36,545 nucleotides of DNA, taken from JANWYT01 sp046719465 (GTDB taxonomy: Bacteria > Chloroflexota > Anaerolineae > Aggregatilineales > Phototrophicaceae). Location: contig JBDNCV010000020.1 of assembly GCA_046719465.1 (NCBI GenBank), positions 1 through 36,545 on the forward strand, given 5' to 3'. Positions within the stretch are counted from its first letter, which is position 1, and the number at the start of each line of letters is the position of its first letter. Positions 1 through 8,324 of the stretch are shown here, one piece after another. The notes under the pieces were generated by a model. It did no database searches. It saw only the letters and a list, made by a program, of their open reading frames with translations, and had not been told where the DNA came from. Both the position numbers and the translations under genes were made by a program.

Positions 1-2
1 CG

Positions 3-3000
3 GGCGCAATTACCCATACAGGGAACACCTTTACGTTTACCGCGCCTGTCACGCCCCAGTCCTACACCCTGACGGTGGAAGGCAGCGTCGACAACGGTGA
101 CAGTACCTTCTCGCCCTGCACGACGACCATCACCATCGACATCGTCCCATGGCCGAACCTGACGTGCAGCGCCATCAGCGGCGACGCCGCCCCGATCCCA
201 ACGAACGCCTCAGGCACGATTGTCGCGCGCAACTACAGCGTCAGCGTGGGTGGGCTGGCAGGCCGCACGCCGACCTACACGTGGACAGTGCCGGGCGCGA
301 CCAACACGCCGCCCAACAGCAGCACCTTCGGCGTGAGATGGGATCCCAACGTGGCCGAGCTGGCCCCCGCGACGCAGAATGACCCGATCAGCGTGCTGGT
401 GTCGGTCACCAACCCCGACGGCTCAACCCAGACTTGCTCGGCCAGCCGCAACGTCGCGGTGACGTTCCAGCGCTTGGGCTGCAACGCCCCCAGCGGCGAC
501 CTGTTCGTCGTCCCGGGCGAGACTGAAACCTACACGACCAACATCATCAACCGCTATGAGCGCACGCTGAACCCCATCGTGTGGGAACTCTACCGCGAGA
601 CGGCCCCCGGCAGCGGCATCTTCGCTGAAGTGACGACGACCACCCAAACCGGCACAAGCGGCTCCTTCATCTACACGTATCCCCTCAGCTCGGCGGGCTA
701 CGCCTATCAACTGCGCTACCGCGCCAGCGCGCTAGCCAGCACCAACGTCCCATTCAACGATAGCTGCCCGACTGAAGGCGTGATCGGTATTCAAGTGAGC
801 GGCACAGCCGAGCCGTTCCGCTGCGAGTCTGGGCTGACCGGCACGAACCCCGTCACCGGCAGCGGCACGTACAACATCACCGTGGACAACGGCGTGGACA
901 TCAACGGCGACCCGCTGCAGCTGCGCTACGTCTGGACGCTGACCGACTACCTCGGCGGCACATACACCCTGCTGAACGAGTTCCCCGTCACGACGGACGG
1001 CGTGGTAAGCCGCACGTTCAACTACAACGACCTCGGCCCCATCGGCCCGGGAGCCTACACGCTGCAAGTGCAGGTCTCCTACCCGGCCGATCCCACTGCC
1101 GATGTCTGCACGCGCACGCTGGCGCTGAACGTGGGCACGCTGAACATCGACTACACGGCAGCGGTCGGCGACGGTTGGACAGCCAGCGCGATGCCCGTCG
1201 GCAACCAAGTCTGCTTCACCAACATCTCCACCGCGACGCCGCCGGGCGGCACGTTGGACTACGTGTGGAGCATCACCACGGGCAACGGCGCGAACACGAG
1301 CTGGGGCACGACGAACATCACCGACGAGACCCCGCCCTGCATCACCTTCAACGCCCCGGGCACGTATACCATCCGCCTTGAGGGTGGGACGCAGAGCCGC
1401 CGTGGCAACATCAGCCGCACCTTCAACGTCTACGCAGTGCAGGCGATCGACATCACGCGCGGCCCGGGCGACTTTGCGCCAGCCAACATCACCTTCAGCG
1501 CCACCGGCACGCCCGGCCTGAGCAACTACAACTGGGTGTTCGAACGCTGGAACGGCAGCGCATGGGTGGTGCTCGGCACACGTACCAACCAGCAGAACAC
1601 CAGCTTCAACTTCCCTGACCCGGGCCTGCACCGCGCCACAGTCTCGGCCACTGGCCCGCTGGGCGTGACGAGCGCCAGCCAAGAGTTCACGTTGGGCGGC
1701 GCGTCTGGGCTGCAAGCGTCCTTCCGCGTCTCGCCCTCGGCTGGCCCCGCCCCGATGACGGCCTGCTTCACCGACACAAGCCGTTCCAACCCGACCAACA
1801 CCATTGAGCTGTGGGAGTGGGACTTCGACGGCGACAACGTGTATGAATTCTCTTACACCCCCAGCACGATCCCCACGATCCCGTCGTCGCTCTGCCACAC
1901 CTACGATGTGCCCGGCTCGCGCACGACAGTTCGCCTGCGCGTCTCCAAGACGGTGGGCGGGGTGCCTGTGTCAGAGGTGGCAGCCAACACGGTGCGCGTC
2001 TTCACCGCGCTGGAAAGCCGCGTCTCCTTCCGCGTGATCCCGTCCGGCGAGCGCCGCTTCTGCTACGAGCCACAGGTGACCGCGGATGTCACGGTGATCG
2101 GCTGGGACTTCGGCGACGGCACGACCAGCAGCTCATCCGGCACAGTCTGCCGCACCTACGTCTCAAGTGGCAGCTACATCGTGTCGATGTTCGTCCGCAG
2201 CACCTCTAGTGAAGAAGGCGAGGTCAGCCGTGAGGTGGTCGTCAGCTCAACCAGCAGCGCGCCCAACGTCAGCGTGACCGGCTCCTGCTCGGTCGATCGC
2301 ACTGCCAGCTTCACCTTCACCAACACCGGCGATGCGATGCTCACGCCTGACGTGTACACAATCCGCGATGCCAGCAACAACATCGTCCAAAGTGGCTCGA
2401 TCCAGCTTGGGGCGGGTCAATCGATCACCGTCAGCGTCACCAACCAAACGGGCGTGGTGACGATCACGACGACAGACATGAACCTGAGCGCCTCAACGAC
2501 CTGCTTCTTCCTGCCAGAGATCAGCGTGACGAGCGCCTGCGTGAACAACCTGCCGGTGTTCACGATCAGCAACGCGCGCGGCGCGACCGGCCCCATGACC
2601 GCCCCGCAGAGCTACACCGTGACCAACGGCAGCGGCGGAACCGTCGCCAGCGGCAGCTTCCAGATCGTGGACAGCAGCACCGTCACGGTGAGCGTGCCCG
2701 CAGGCTCCAACCCGTATGACACCTACACCTTCAACAGCAGCGGCGCGGTTGGCACGTTCACAGTGCCGCGCCAGTGCGCCTCGCAGCCCACGCTGACGGT
2801 CACACCGGCCTGCCTCAGCGAAGGCATCGAGTTCACCGTCACCAACACCAGCGCTAACCCGATGGTCGAGGCGCAGAGCTTCAGCGTGAGCGGCGGCGCG
2901 ACCGCCAGCGGCACGTTCCAACTGGCGGCAGGCGCCAGCCAGACCTTCCGCTACGAGCCGACGCTGCCCGCCAGCGCCACCTTCAGCAGCACAGGCTTCG

Positions 3001-5105
3001 CGGGCAACCTCAACGCCACCTCCGACATCTGCTACTACAACCCGCAGGTGAGCGTGACGAGCGCCTGTGTGAACAATCGGCCGGTGTTCACCCTGAGCAA
3101 CGCGCGCGGCGCGACCGGCCCGATGTTCAGCCCACAGAGCTACACAGTCACCGATGAGAACGGCGCGACGGTCGCCAGCGGCAGCTTCCAACTGGATGAC
3201 AGCAGCCCCGTCAGCATCGCCGTGCCCGTCAGCGCCAGCCCCTACCTGCGCTACACCTTCAACAGCAGCGGCGCGGTCGGCACGTTCAGCCCGAGCGAGC
3301 AGTGCCATCCGAAACCGGCGCTGACGGCGGCAGGCGCCTGCCAGATCGGCTATGTCGAGTTCACCGTGACCAACACGGGCGGCCCAACGCTCAACGCGCT
3401 GGAGTACTTCATCGTGGCTGACGACAGCTCGATCCTGACGAGCGGCACTGTGCCCGCGCTGGGCACGGGGGCGCGCGCGGTGATCGGCTTCCCGCATGGG
3501 AACACCGAACCGGCGGGCTACCGCTTGGTCATCAACGACTTCGCCGGTGTGATCGGCCAGCGCATCTTCTGCGATGAGGGCACAGGCATCGTTGACCCGC
3601 AAACCGGCATCGCGCTGAGCGTCTCATGCGCTGCGGAACGGTTCATCATCACCAACAGCGGCGTTCAGACGGTCAACGGCACGTTCACCCTGACGCTGAC
3701 CGACGGCACGGATGTCACACCGGCGGCCAACACTTACAGCGTCGCCCCGGGCCAGAGCCAGACGATCACGATCCCCAGCGACCGTCGCCAGCAGGTGACG
3801 CTGACGCTGAGCGGCGGCCAGACGATCACGACGGCCTGCGCCTTCGTTGGCGCGCCGATCCCGTTCGGAGCGCGCGGCTTGGGCAACTTCGGCGCGCTGC
3901 CTGTGGCGTTCGTCTCGGATCGCACCCCGTTCAGCTTCAACGGCGCAGCGGCTGGCTGCCAGACCGGGGCCTGCCCGCCGCTGTTGGTCTACCATACGAA
4001 TGAGTTCGGCGCGTGGGACATCTTCCGCATCGACAGCTTCGATGAAGAGAACCAGACCAACGACCGCCGCAACCTGACGCGCGCCCAGACCCCCAACGAG
4101 CGCAACTCGACGCCCAGCGTCTCGCCCGATGGCCAGTGGGTGGTGTTCGCCAGCGACCGCGACGGCATGCGCAACCTCTACCTGACGGACGCGCTCGGCA
4201 CGACGCAGCGCCGCATCACCTTCAGCGAGATGGCCATCGACACCAACCCCAAGTGGGGGCCGGGCAACTACGTCGTCTATCAGTCGTCACGCAACGGCAA
4301 CTGGGACTTGTTCCTGATCGACATGCTGACGGGCGAGGAATGGCAGCTCACCGATGATCCGAGCGACGACATCAACCCGAGCTGGTCGCCCGATGGCCAG
4401 ACCGTGGCCTTCCAGAGCAACCGCACAGGCCGCTGGAATGTGTTCTTGCTGGACTTGGCCACGCGCACGACCACGCGCCTGACGGCTGGCGACGGGGTCT
4501 ACGTGGAGCCGATCTTCCCACGCTTGGTCAACAGCGACCTGCTGGTCTACCGTGCCTACACTGAGATGGGCAGCAACGGCGTGCTGTATCTGAAGTCGCT
4601 CGGCGGCGGCTTCGCGCAGGCCATCTCAGATCCGAACGGTGACGCCACCAATCCTGTTTGGTCGCCTGATGGCAAGCTCATCGTCTACCAGTCCGACTTG
4701 GGCGGCACGCTCGACCTCTACCTGTTCGACACCGAAACGGGTGAGACGAAGGTGATCGTCGCCACTGAAGAGGACGACTACGCCGCAGCGTGGCGCTGCG
4801 ATCCGAAGCGCTTGGTCTTCGTCTCAGAAATCATGGGCGTGCCCAACCTGTTCGAGCTGGATCTGGACACGCTGGAATTCGAGCAGATGACCTTTGGCGA
4901 CTGGGTGGATGTCTACCCGAGCGGGGCGACCAGCGACGAAGCGGCCAGCCGCGAAGGCCGCGCCAGCGGCACGACCTTCAGCCGCCAGACGAACTTCTTC
5001 CTCAGCGACGCCTCGACCACGCCGGTTGACCCCATCAACAACATGTCGCGGCGTACCGACTGGCCGAATATGGACATGTGCGCAGCGCAGTTCATCCGCC
5101 GATGA
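3..5105 (+). CDS. Giant secreted Ig/PKD-repeat protein with C-terminal TolB-like propeller (5' truncated)
   Basis: The reading frame is open to the left edge, so the gene begins outside the window. The GTG at 75 is an internal valine, not a credible start. About 1,700 residues are visible. They are rich in Thr, Ser, Asn and Gly, with regularly spaced cysteines, as in extracellular beta-sandwich proteins. PKD-type motifs WDFDGD (near residue 606) and GWDFGDG (near 701) are visible. Then comes a series of modules of about 88 residues, each starting near 'SVTSAC'. The last third (about residues 1363-1620) carries repeated SPDG-W-x-V-F-x-S-x-R units with NLYL, DLFLID and NVFLLD strands, typical of TolB/PD40 beta-propellers. 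No LPXTG or other sorting signal is seen at the C-terminus. The role is probably cell-surface binding or adhesion; no catalytic site is recognised. The gene ends just before a strong hairpin. Confidence 0.85.
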   Translation, partial: GAITHTGNTFTFTAPVTPQSYTLTVEGSVDNGDSTFSPCTTTITIDIVPWPNLTCSAISGDAAPIPTNASGTIVARNYSVSVGGLAGRTPTYTWTVPGATNTPPNSSTFGVRWDPNVAELAPATQNDPISVLVSVTNPDGSTQTCSASRNVAVTFQRLGCNAPSGDLFVVPGETETYTTNIINRYERTLNPIVWELYRETAPGSGIFAEVTTTTQTGTSGSFIYTYPLSSAGYAYQLRYRASALASTNVPFNDSCPTEGVIGIQVSGTAEPFRCESGLTGTNPVTGSGTYNITVDNGVDINGDPLQLRYVWTLTDYLGGTYTLLNEFPVTTDGVVSRTFNYNDLGPIGPGAYTLQVQVSYPADPTADVCTRTLALNVGTLNIDYTAAVGDGWTASAMPVGNQVCFTNISTATPPGGTLDYVWSITTGNGANTSWGTTNITDETPPCITFNAPGTYTIRLEGGTQSRRGNISRTFNVYAVQAIDITRGPGDFAPANITFSATGTPGLSNYNWVFERWNGSAWVVLGTRTNQQNTSFNFPDPGLHRATVSATGPLGVTSASQEFTLGGASGLQASFRVSPSAGPAPMTACFTDTSRSNPTNTIELWEWDFDGDNVYEFSYTPSTIPTIPSSLCHTYDVPGSRTTVRLRVSKTVGGVPVSEVAANTVRVFTALESRVSFRVIPSGERRFCYEPQVTADVTVIGWDFGDGTTSSSSGTVCRTYVSSGSYIVSMFVRSTSSEEGEVSREVVVSSTSSAPNVSVTGSCSVDRTASFTFTNTGDAMLTPDVYTIRDASNNIVQSGSIQLGAGQSITVSVTNQTGVVTITTTDMNLSASTTCFFLPEISVTSACVNNLPVFTISNARGATGPMTAPQSYTVTNGSGGTVASGSFQIVDSSTVTVSVPAGSNPYDTYTFNSSGAVGTFTVPRQCASQPTLTVTPACLSEGIEFTVTNTSANPMVEAQSFSVSGGATASGTFQLAAGASQTFRYEPTLPASATFSSTGFAGNLNATSDICYYNPQVSVTSACVNNRPVFTLSNARGATGPMFSPQSYTVTDENGATVASGSFQLDDSSPVSIAVPVSASPYLRYTFNSSGAVGTFSPSEQCHPKPALTAAGACQIGYVEFTVTNTGGPTLNALEYFIVADDSSILTSGTVPALGTGARAVIGFPHGNTEPAGYRLVINDFAGVIGQRIFCDEGTGIVDPQTGIALSVSCAAERFIITNSGVQTVNGTFTLTLTDGTDVTPAANTYSVAPGQSQTITIPSDRRQQVTLTLSGGQTITTACAFVGAPIPFGARGLGNFGALPVAFVSDRTPFSFNGAAAGCQTGACPPLLVYHTNEFGAWDIFRIDSFDEENQTNDRRNLTRAQTPNERNSTPSVSPDGQWVVFASDRDGMRNLYLTDALGTTQRRITFSEMAIDTNPKWGPGNYVVYQSSRNGNWDLFLIDMLTGEEWQLTDDPSDDINPSWSPDGQTVAFQSNRTGRWNVFLLDLATRTTTRLTAGDGVYVEPIFPRLVNSDLLVYRAYTEMGSNGVLYLKSLGGGFAQAISDPNGDATNPVWSPDGKLIVYQSDLGGTLDLYLFDTETGETKVIVATEEDDYAAAWRCDPKRLVFVSEIMGVPNLFELDLDTLEFEQMTFGDWVDVYPSGATSDEAASREGRASGTTFSRQTNFFLSDASTTPVDPINNMSRRTDWPNMDMCAAQFIRR
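2523..3300 (+). repeat. Intragenic tandem duplication, period 528 bp
   Basis: The sequence starting agcgtgacgagcgcctg at 2523 recurs at 3051, an offset of exactly 528 bases (176 codons). The two copies share near-identical protein stretches such as NARGATGP, PQSYTVT, VASGSFQ and YTFNSSGAVGTF. Each period holds two related modules of about 88 residues. This looks like a fairly recent in-frame duplication that lengthened the surface protein. Confidence 0.8.
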
Positions 5106-5131
5106 ACGGCCCTCGCCGCCACTAGCACTCG

Positions 5132-5170
5132 CAGAGGGTGTGCCGGTCTCGGCACACCCTCTGTCGTTTC
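5132..5170 (+). terminator. Intrinsic terminator of the giant surface protein gene
   Basis: A perfect 14-bp stem (cagagggtgtgccg / cggcacaccctctg, 5132-5145 with 5150-5163) with loop gtct lies 27 bases after the stop. Only a short T-rich tail follows (tcgtttc), so the hairpin is strong but the U-tract is weak. Confidence 0.75.
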
Positions 5171-5276
5171 ATCGGCGCTTGGCCAGATCGACGCCCCCGC
5201 TTCTTACTCATGACTATCGCATTGCGCCATCATGCCTGATAATAGGGATATTGATGGGGGTTGATGGGCGCAGCGT

Positions 5277-7448
5277 ATGGAATTGTACGTGATTGCAGTG
5301 CTCCTCACGCTCACAGCCAGCGCATTGTCGATGGGGATGGTGCTGCTGCTGTGGCAGTATCGAACGCTGCACACGAGCCGCCTGCTGCTGGCAGCGGGGG
5401 TGGCGCTGGCGGCGTGGTCGTTGGCCTATTTGCTGCAGCTTCAGGGCTTCAACTTGACGCAAAAAACGCTCTGGCATCTGTTAAAGCAGCCGGGGGCGCT
5501 GTTCGTGGATGTCTTGCTGCTGCTGTTCGCGCTGGAGCTTACGCGGCGCGCCAGCCCGCGCGCCTTGCTCGTTGTGCCGTTCATCGCGCTCGGCGTGGCG
5601 TTTTTTGACCTCGGCAGCCTGTTCTGGCAGCTCAGCCTGACCCGCACTGCCGACGCGCAGCCCGTCTTGATCGTCACGCCGCAGCCGCTCTACCTCGCCT
5701 ATTTGCTCTTCCAAAGCGGCGCGGTGGCGCTGGCGGTGGTGCTGCTGGCCGCGCGTGAGGAGCGCCCACTGGCGCAGGCCGCGCTGCTGGCGACCGGCGC
5801 GCTCGTCCTGCTGACGCGCGGCGCGCCCTTCTTGTTTGGCTGGCCGTGGGATTACACGCCAGCGGCCTTTGCTCTGCTCATGGTGGTGATCTTGATCGTC
5901 AGCTTGCAGGTCAACTTGTTCTACGGCCTGCTGGACGCCTACCGCACCGTGATCCGCGATCACCCCGATGGGGTGCTCATCCTTGACAATCAGCAGCGCG
6001 TGCTGGCGGTCAACGCGGCGTTCGCAGCCTACACCGGGCAGGCCGCGCCCCTGCTGATCGGCACGCGGCTGCAAGACAGCCTGCCGCAGGTGCTGGGTTG
6101 GCTATCGGATTTGGCGACACGCCCCAGCGCCACGCTCGAAGTGAGCGAAGGCAGCCATCGGCTGGAGGTGCGCCTGCTGTCGCTGGTAGATCGGCAGACG
6201 ACGCGCGGACAAGCGCTGCTGCTGCGCGACATCACGGCGCAGGCGCGCGCTCAAGAAGCCCTCGCGCAGAGCGAGACGCGCTATCGCACCCTGTTCGACC
6301 AAGCGCAAGACGCTATCCTCCTAGAGGACAGCCGCCTCGCCATCGTGGACGCGAACGAGGCCGCCGTGCGCCTGCTCGGCTACAGCTTGAGCGAGCTGCG
6401 CACGATGACGAGCGACGTCATTCAACCCCAAACCCTACGCTTTGAGACCCCCGACGTGAAAAGTGGCCGCTTCGAGATTCAAGCCATCCGCAAAGATCAT
6501 GAGCTGGTCGACCTCGAGGTGACGGTTGCGCCCATCCCAGATGGCGAGCGCCTGCTCTACATGTCGATCCTGCGCGACGTGACCGAGCGCAAGCAAACCC
6601 AAGCCGAGCTGAGACAGCGCGCCGACGAGCTGGCGCAGCTCTACGAGCAGGTCAGCCGCCTTGAGCAGTACAAGACCGAGATCATCCGCATGGCCGCCCA
6701 TGACCTGCGCCAGCCGATCAGCATCACGATGGGCTACGCTGAAATCTTGCTGCGAGACGGCGCCAACCTCGACGCGCAGCAGGTCGAACGCATCCAAGCC
6801 ATCCAGAAAGCCGTCACCCGCGCCAACCAGATCCTGAAGGATATCCTCTCGCTGGAGCGCATCGAGCAGCAGATGACGCGCAGCACCGTTGATCGCTTCA
6901 ACTTCCACCGCTTGCTGGGCGATATGCTGGCGCAGTACCGCGATCAAGTGCTGGCGCATGGGCATCAGCTGCAGCTTGAGATCGACCCTGACGAGGCGCG
7001 CTATGAGGTGATCGGGCACGCGTCGCAGGTGGCGGAGGCCGTGGCCAACTTGATCGAAAACGCCATCAAATACACGCCAGACGGCGGCACGCTGACGGTC
7101 AGCCTGCGCAACAACGGCACGCACTTGATCTACGAGGTGACTGACACCGGCTATGGCGTCCCTGAGGAACTGCAAGATCAACTGTTCCGGCCTTTTTCGC
7201 GCGCGCGCTCGCCAGAGGTGGCGCACATCGAAGGCACAGGGCTGGGGCTGCACCTCGTCAAGAACATCGTGGAGCGGCATCAGGGCACGATCCTGTTCCA
7301 CAGCGTGCACGGCGTGGGCAGCACCTTTGGCTTCCGGCTGCCGCTGCGCAGCGCGGTTGCCTCCATCCCGCCGCAGGTGATGGCGCGCAAGCGCAAAGTC
7401 TTTGCATCAGCGCAGGCGACACGCCCCATCTTGCCGCCGGTCGATTAG
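5277..7448 (+). CDS. Membrane sensor histidine kinase, 7TM-PAS-PAS-HisKA-HATPase
   Basis: A 723-residue hybrid of membrane sensor and kinase. Residues 1 to about 215 form seven hydrophobic segments like the N-terminal 7TM region of histidine kinases (HisKA_7TM type). A first PAS-like domain starts at about 215 (DHPDGVLILDNQQRVLAVN). A second spans about 325-440 (YRTLFDQAQDAILLED) and ends in RDVTERK. After a short coiled coil, the H-box MAAHDLRQP places the phospho-His at 475. The ATPase boxes are the N-box NLIENAIKY (about 590), DTGYG (623), LFRPFSRA and GTGLGL (652). All catalytic boxes look intact, so it should be active. No response regulator gene is adjacent, so the partner must be elsewhere. 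The ATG at 5277 is preceded by only a weak ribosome site. It converges with the next gene, leaving a single base between the stops. Confidence 0.9.
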   Translation: MELYVIAVLLTLTASALSMGMVLLLWQYRTLHTSRLLLAAGVALAAWSLAYLLQLQGFNLTQKTLWHLLKQPGALFVDVLLLLFALELTRRASPRALLVVPFIALGVAFFDLGSLFWQLSLTRTADAQPVLIVTPQPLYLAYLLFQSGAVALAVVLLAAREERPLAQAALLATGALVLLTRGAPFLFGWPWDYTPAAFALLMVVILIVSLQVNLFYGLLDAYRTVIRDHPDGVLILDNQQRVLAVNAAFAAYTGQAAPLLIGTRLQDSLPQVLGWLSDLATRPSATLEVSEGSHRLEVRLLSLVDRQTTRGQALLLRDITAQARAQEALAQSETRYRTLFDQAQDAILLEDSRLAIVDANEAAVRLLGYSLSELRTMTSDVIQPQTLRFETPDVKSGRFEIQAIRKDHELVDLEVTVAPIPDGERLLYMSILRDVTERKQTQAELRQRADELAQLYEQVSRLEQYKTEIIRMAAHDLRQPISITMGYAEILLRDGANLDAQQVERIQAIQKAVTRANQILKDILSLERIEQQMTRSTVDRFNFHRLLGDMLAQYRDQVLAHGHQLQLEIDPDEARYEVIGHASQVAEAVANLIENAIKYTPDGGTLTVSLRNNGTHLIYEVTDTGYGVPEELQDQLFRPFSRARSPEVAHIEGTGLGLHLVKNIVERHQGTILFHSVHGVGSTFGFRLPLRSAVASIPPQVMARKRKVFASAQATRPILPPVD

Positions 7449-7449
7449 A

Positions 7450-8211
7450 TCACTTGCGGGCGATGATGAGCGTCATGAAGTTGAACGGCCACGGGGCCAG
7501 CACGCGCAGGGCGCGCCCTGCCAGCTCCGCCAGCGCCGACGTGCGATAGTAGCCCGGGGCGCGGAAGATGGGGTGCGCCCCCCACAGCGTAAATGAATGG
7601 CTGGTGGGGATGGCCTTCACCACATCAAACCCCACCGACGCGCACGCCGCGACCAGTTCCTCCCGGGTGTAGGTGCTCTCGTAGAAGTCGTCGTCGATGC
7701 GCTGGCGACCTCTAGCCTCACGGCGGCGCTGCGCCAGCTTCCAGATGACGTTGGGGTAAGGGATGGTCATCACCAGCACGCCGCCGCGCCGCAGCACGCG
7801 GTAGGCTTCGGCCAGCGCGGGGCGCATCCCATGCGGGAAGTGCTCCAACACGCCGAATGAGAGATACGCGCCGAGGCTGTTATCGGCGTAGGGCAGCGCG
7901 TGCACGTCCCCATTTTGGAGGCAAAGCGACGGCTCATAGGCTTGGCTGGCGGCCAGCGCGTTGAAGGCGTAGTCCAGCCCGATCACGCGGTAGCCGCGCG
8001 CCTGCAGCGCCACCAACACCGCCCCTTGGCCGCTGCCCGCTTCGAGGATCCACGCATCTTTGGGCAGGTAAGGCAGGTAAGCGTTGAACGTCTCCACGGC
8101 GCGCGGGTACTGCATCGTGGCAACTTCGGCGGCGACATCGGCCTGCTGCCAGATGCTCTCCCATGTGCGGCGCGTCGAGTGATAAAGCGGGTCGTCGAGC
8201 GGATTTGTCAT
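7450..8211 (-). CDS. Class I SAM-dependent methyltransferase
   Basis: A 253-residue protein with a Rossmann methyltransferase core. Motif I is ILEAGSGQGA at about residues 55-64, followed by VIGLDYA (acidic residue for the SAM ribose), NGDVHALPYADNSL, FGVLEHF and a YRVLRRGGVLVMTIPYP strand-loop. This is the Methyltransf_11/ubiE-like arrangement; the substrate cannot be told. I chose ATG 8211 (MTNPLDD). An upstream GTG at 8244 is in frame, but it lies inside a dispersed palindromic element (8237-8313), so the extra 11 residues are probably not translated. No strong Shine-Dalgarno is seen for either start. Confidence 0.85.
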   Translation of the reverse strand: MTNPLDDPLYHSTRRTWESIWQQADVAAEVATMQYPRAVETFNAYLPYLPKDAWILEAGSGQGAVLVALQARGYRVIGLDYAFNALAASQAYEPSLCLQNGDVHALPYADNSLGAYLSFGVLEHFPHGMRPALAEAYRVLRRGGVLVMTIPYPNVIWKLAQRRREARGRQRIDDDFYESTYTREELVAACASVGFDVVKAIPTSHSFTLWGAHPIFRAPGYYRTSALAELAGRALRVLAPWPFNFMTLIIARK

Positions 8212-8236
8212 GGCTTGCGTTATGTGTGTGGGATCA

Positions 8237-8313
8237 AGCCTCACCCCGACGTCATTTTGCGCCTGTGCCCCTCTTGAGAGAGGGGCAAGAGCCGCAGGTG
8301 CTGGGGTGAGGCT
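8237..8313. repeat. Nested palindromic intergenic element (gcctcacccc type)
   Basis: The outer inverted repeat agcctcacccc / ggggtgaggct (8237-8247 and 8303-8313) encloses an inner hairpin tgcccctct-TGAG-agaggggca (8266-8287). A related element is present at 16525-16610. It lies between two minus-strand genes and may also act as a terminator for one of them. Confidence 0.7.
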
Positions 8314-8324
8314 GTGATGGATCG

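Noticed and set aside
732..3602. Long minus-strand frames opposite the giant surface protein
   Set aside because: They are Arg/Ala/Gly-rich shadows without ribosome sites or recognisable motifs. The plus-strand frame has clear repeats and PKD motifs.
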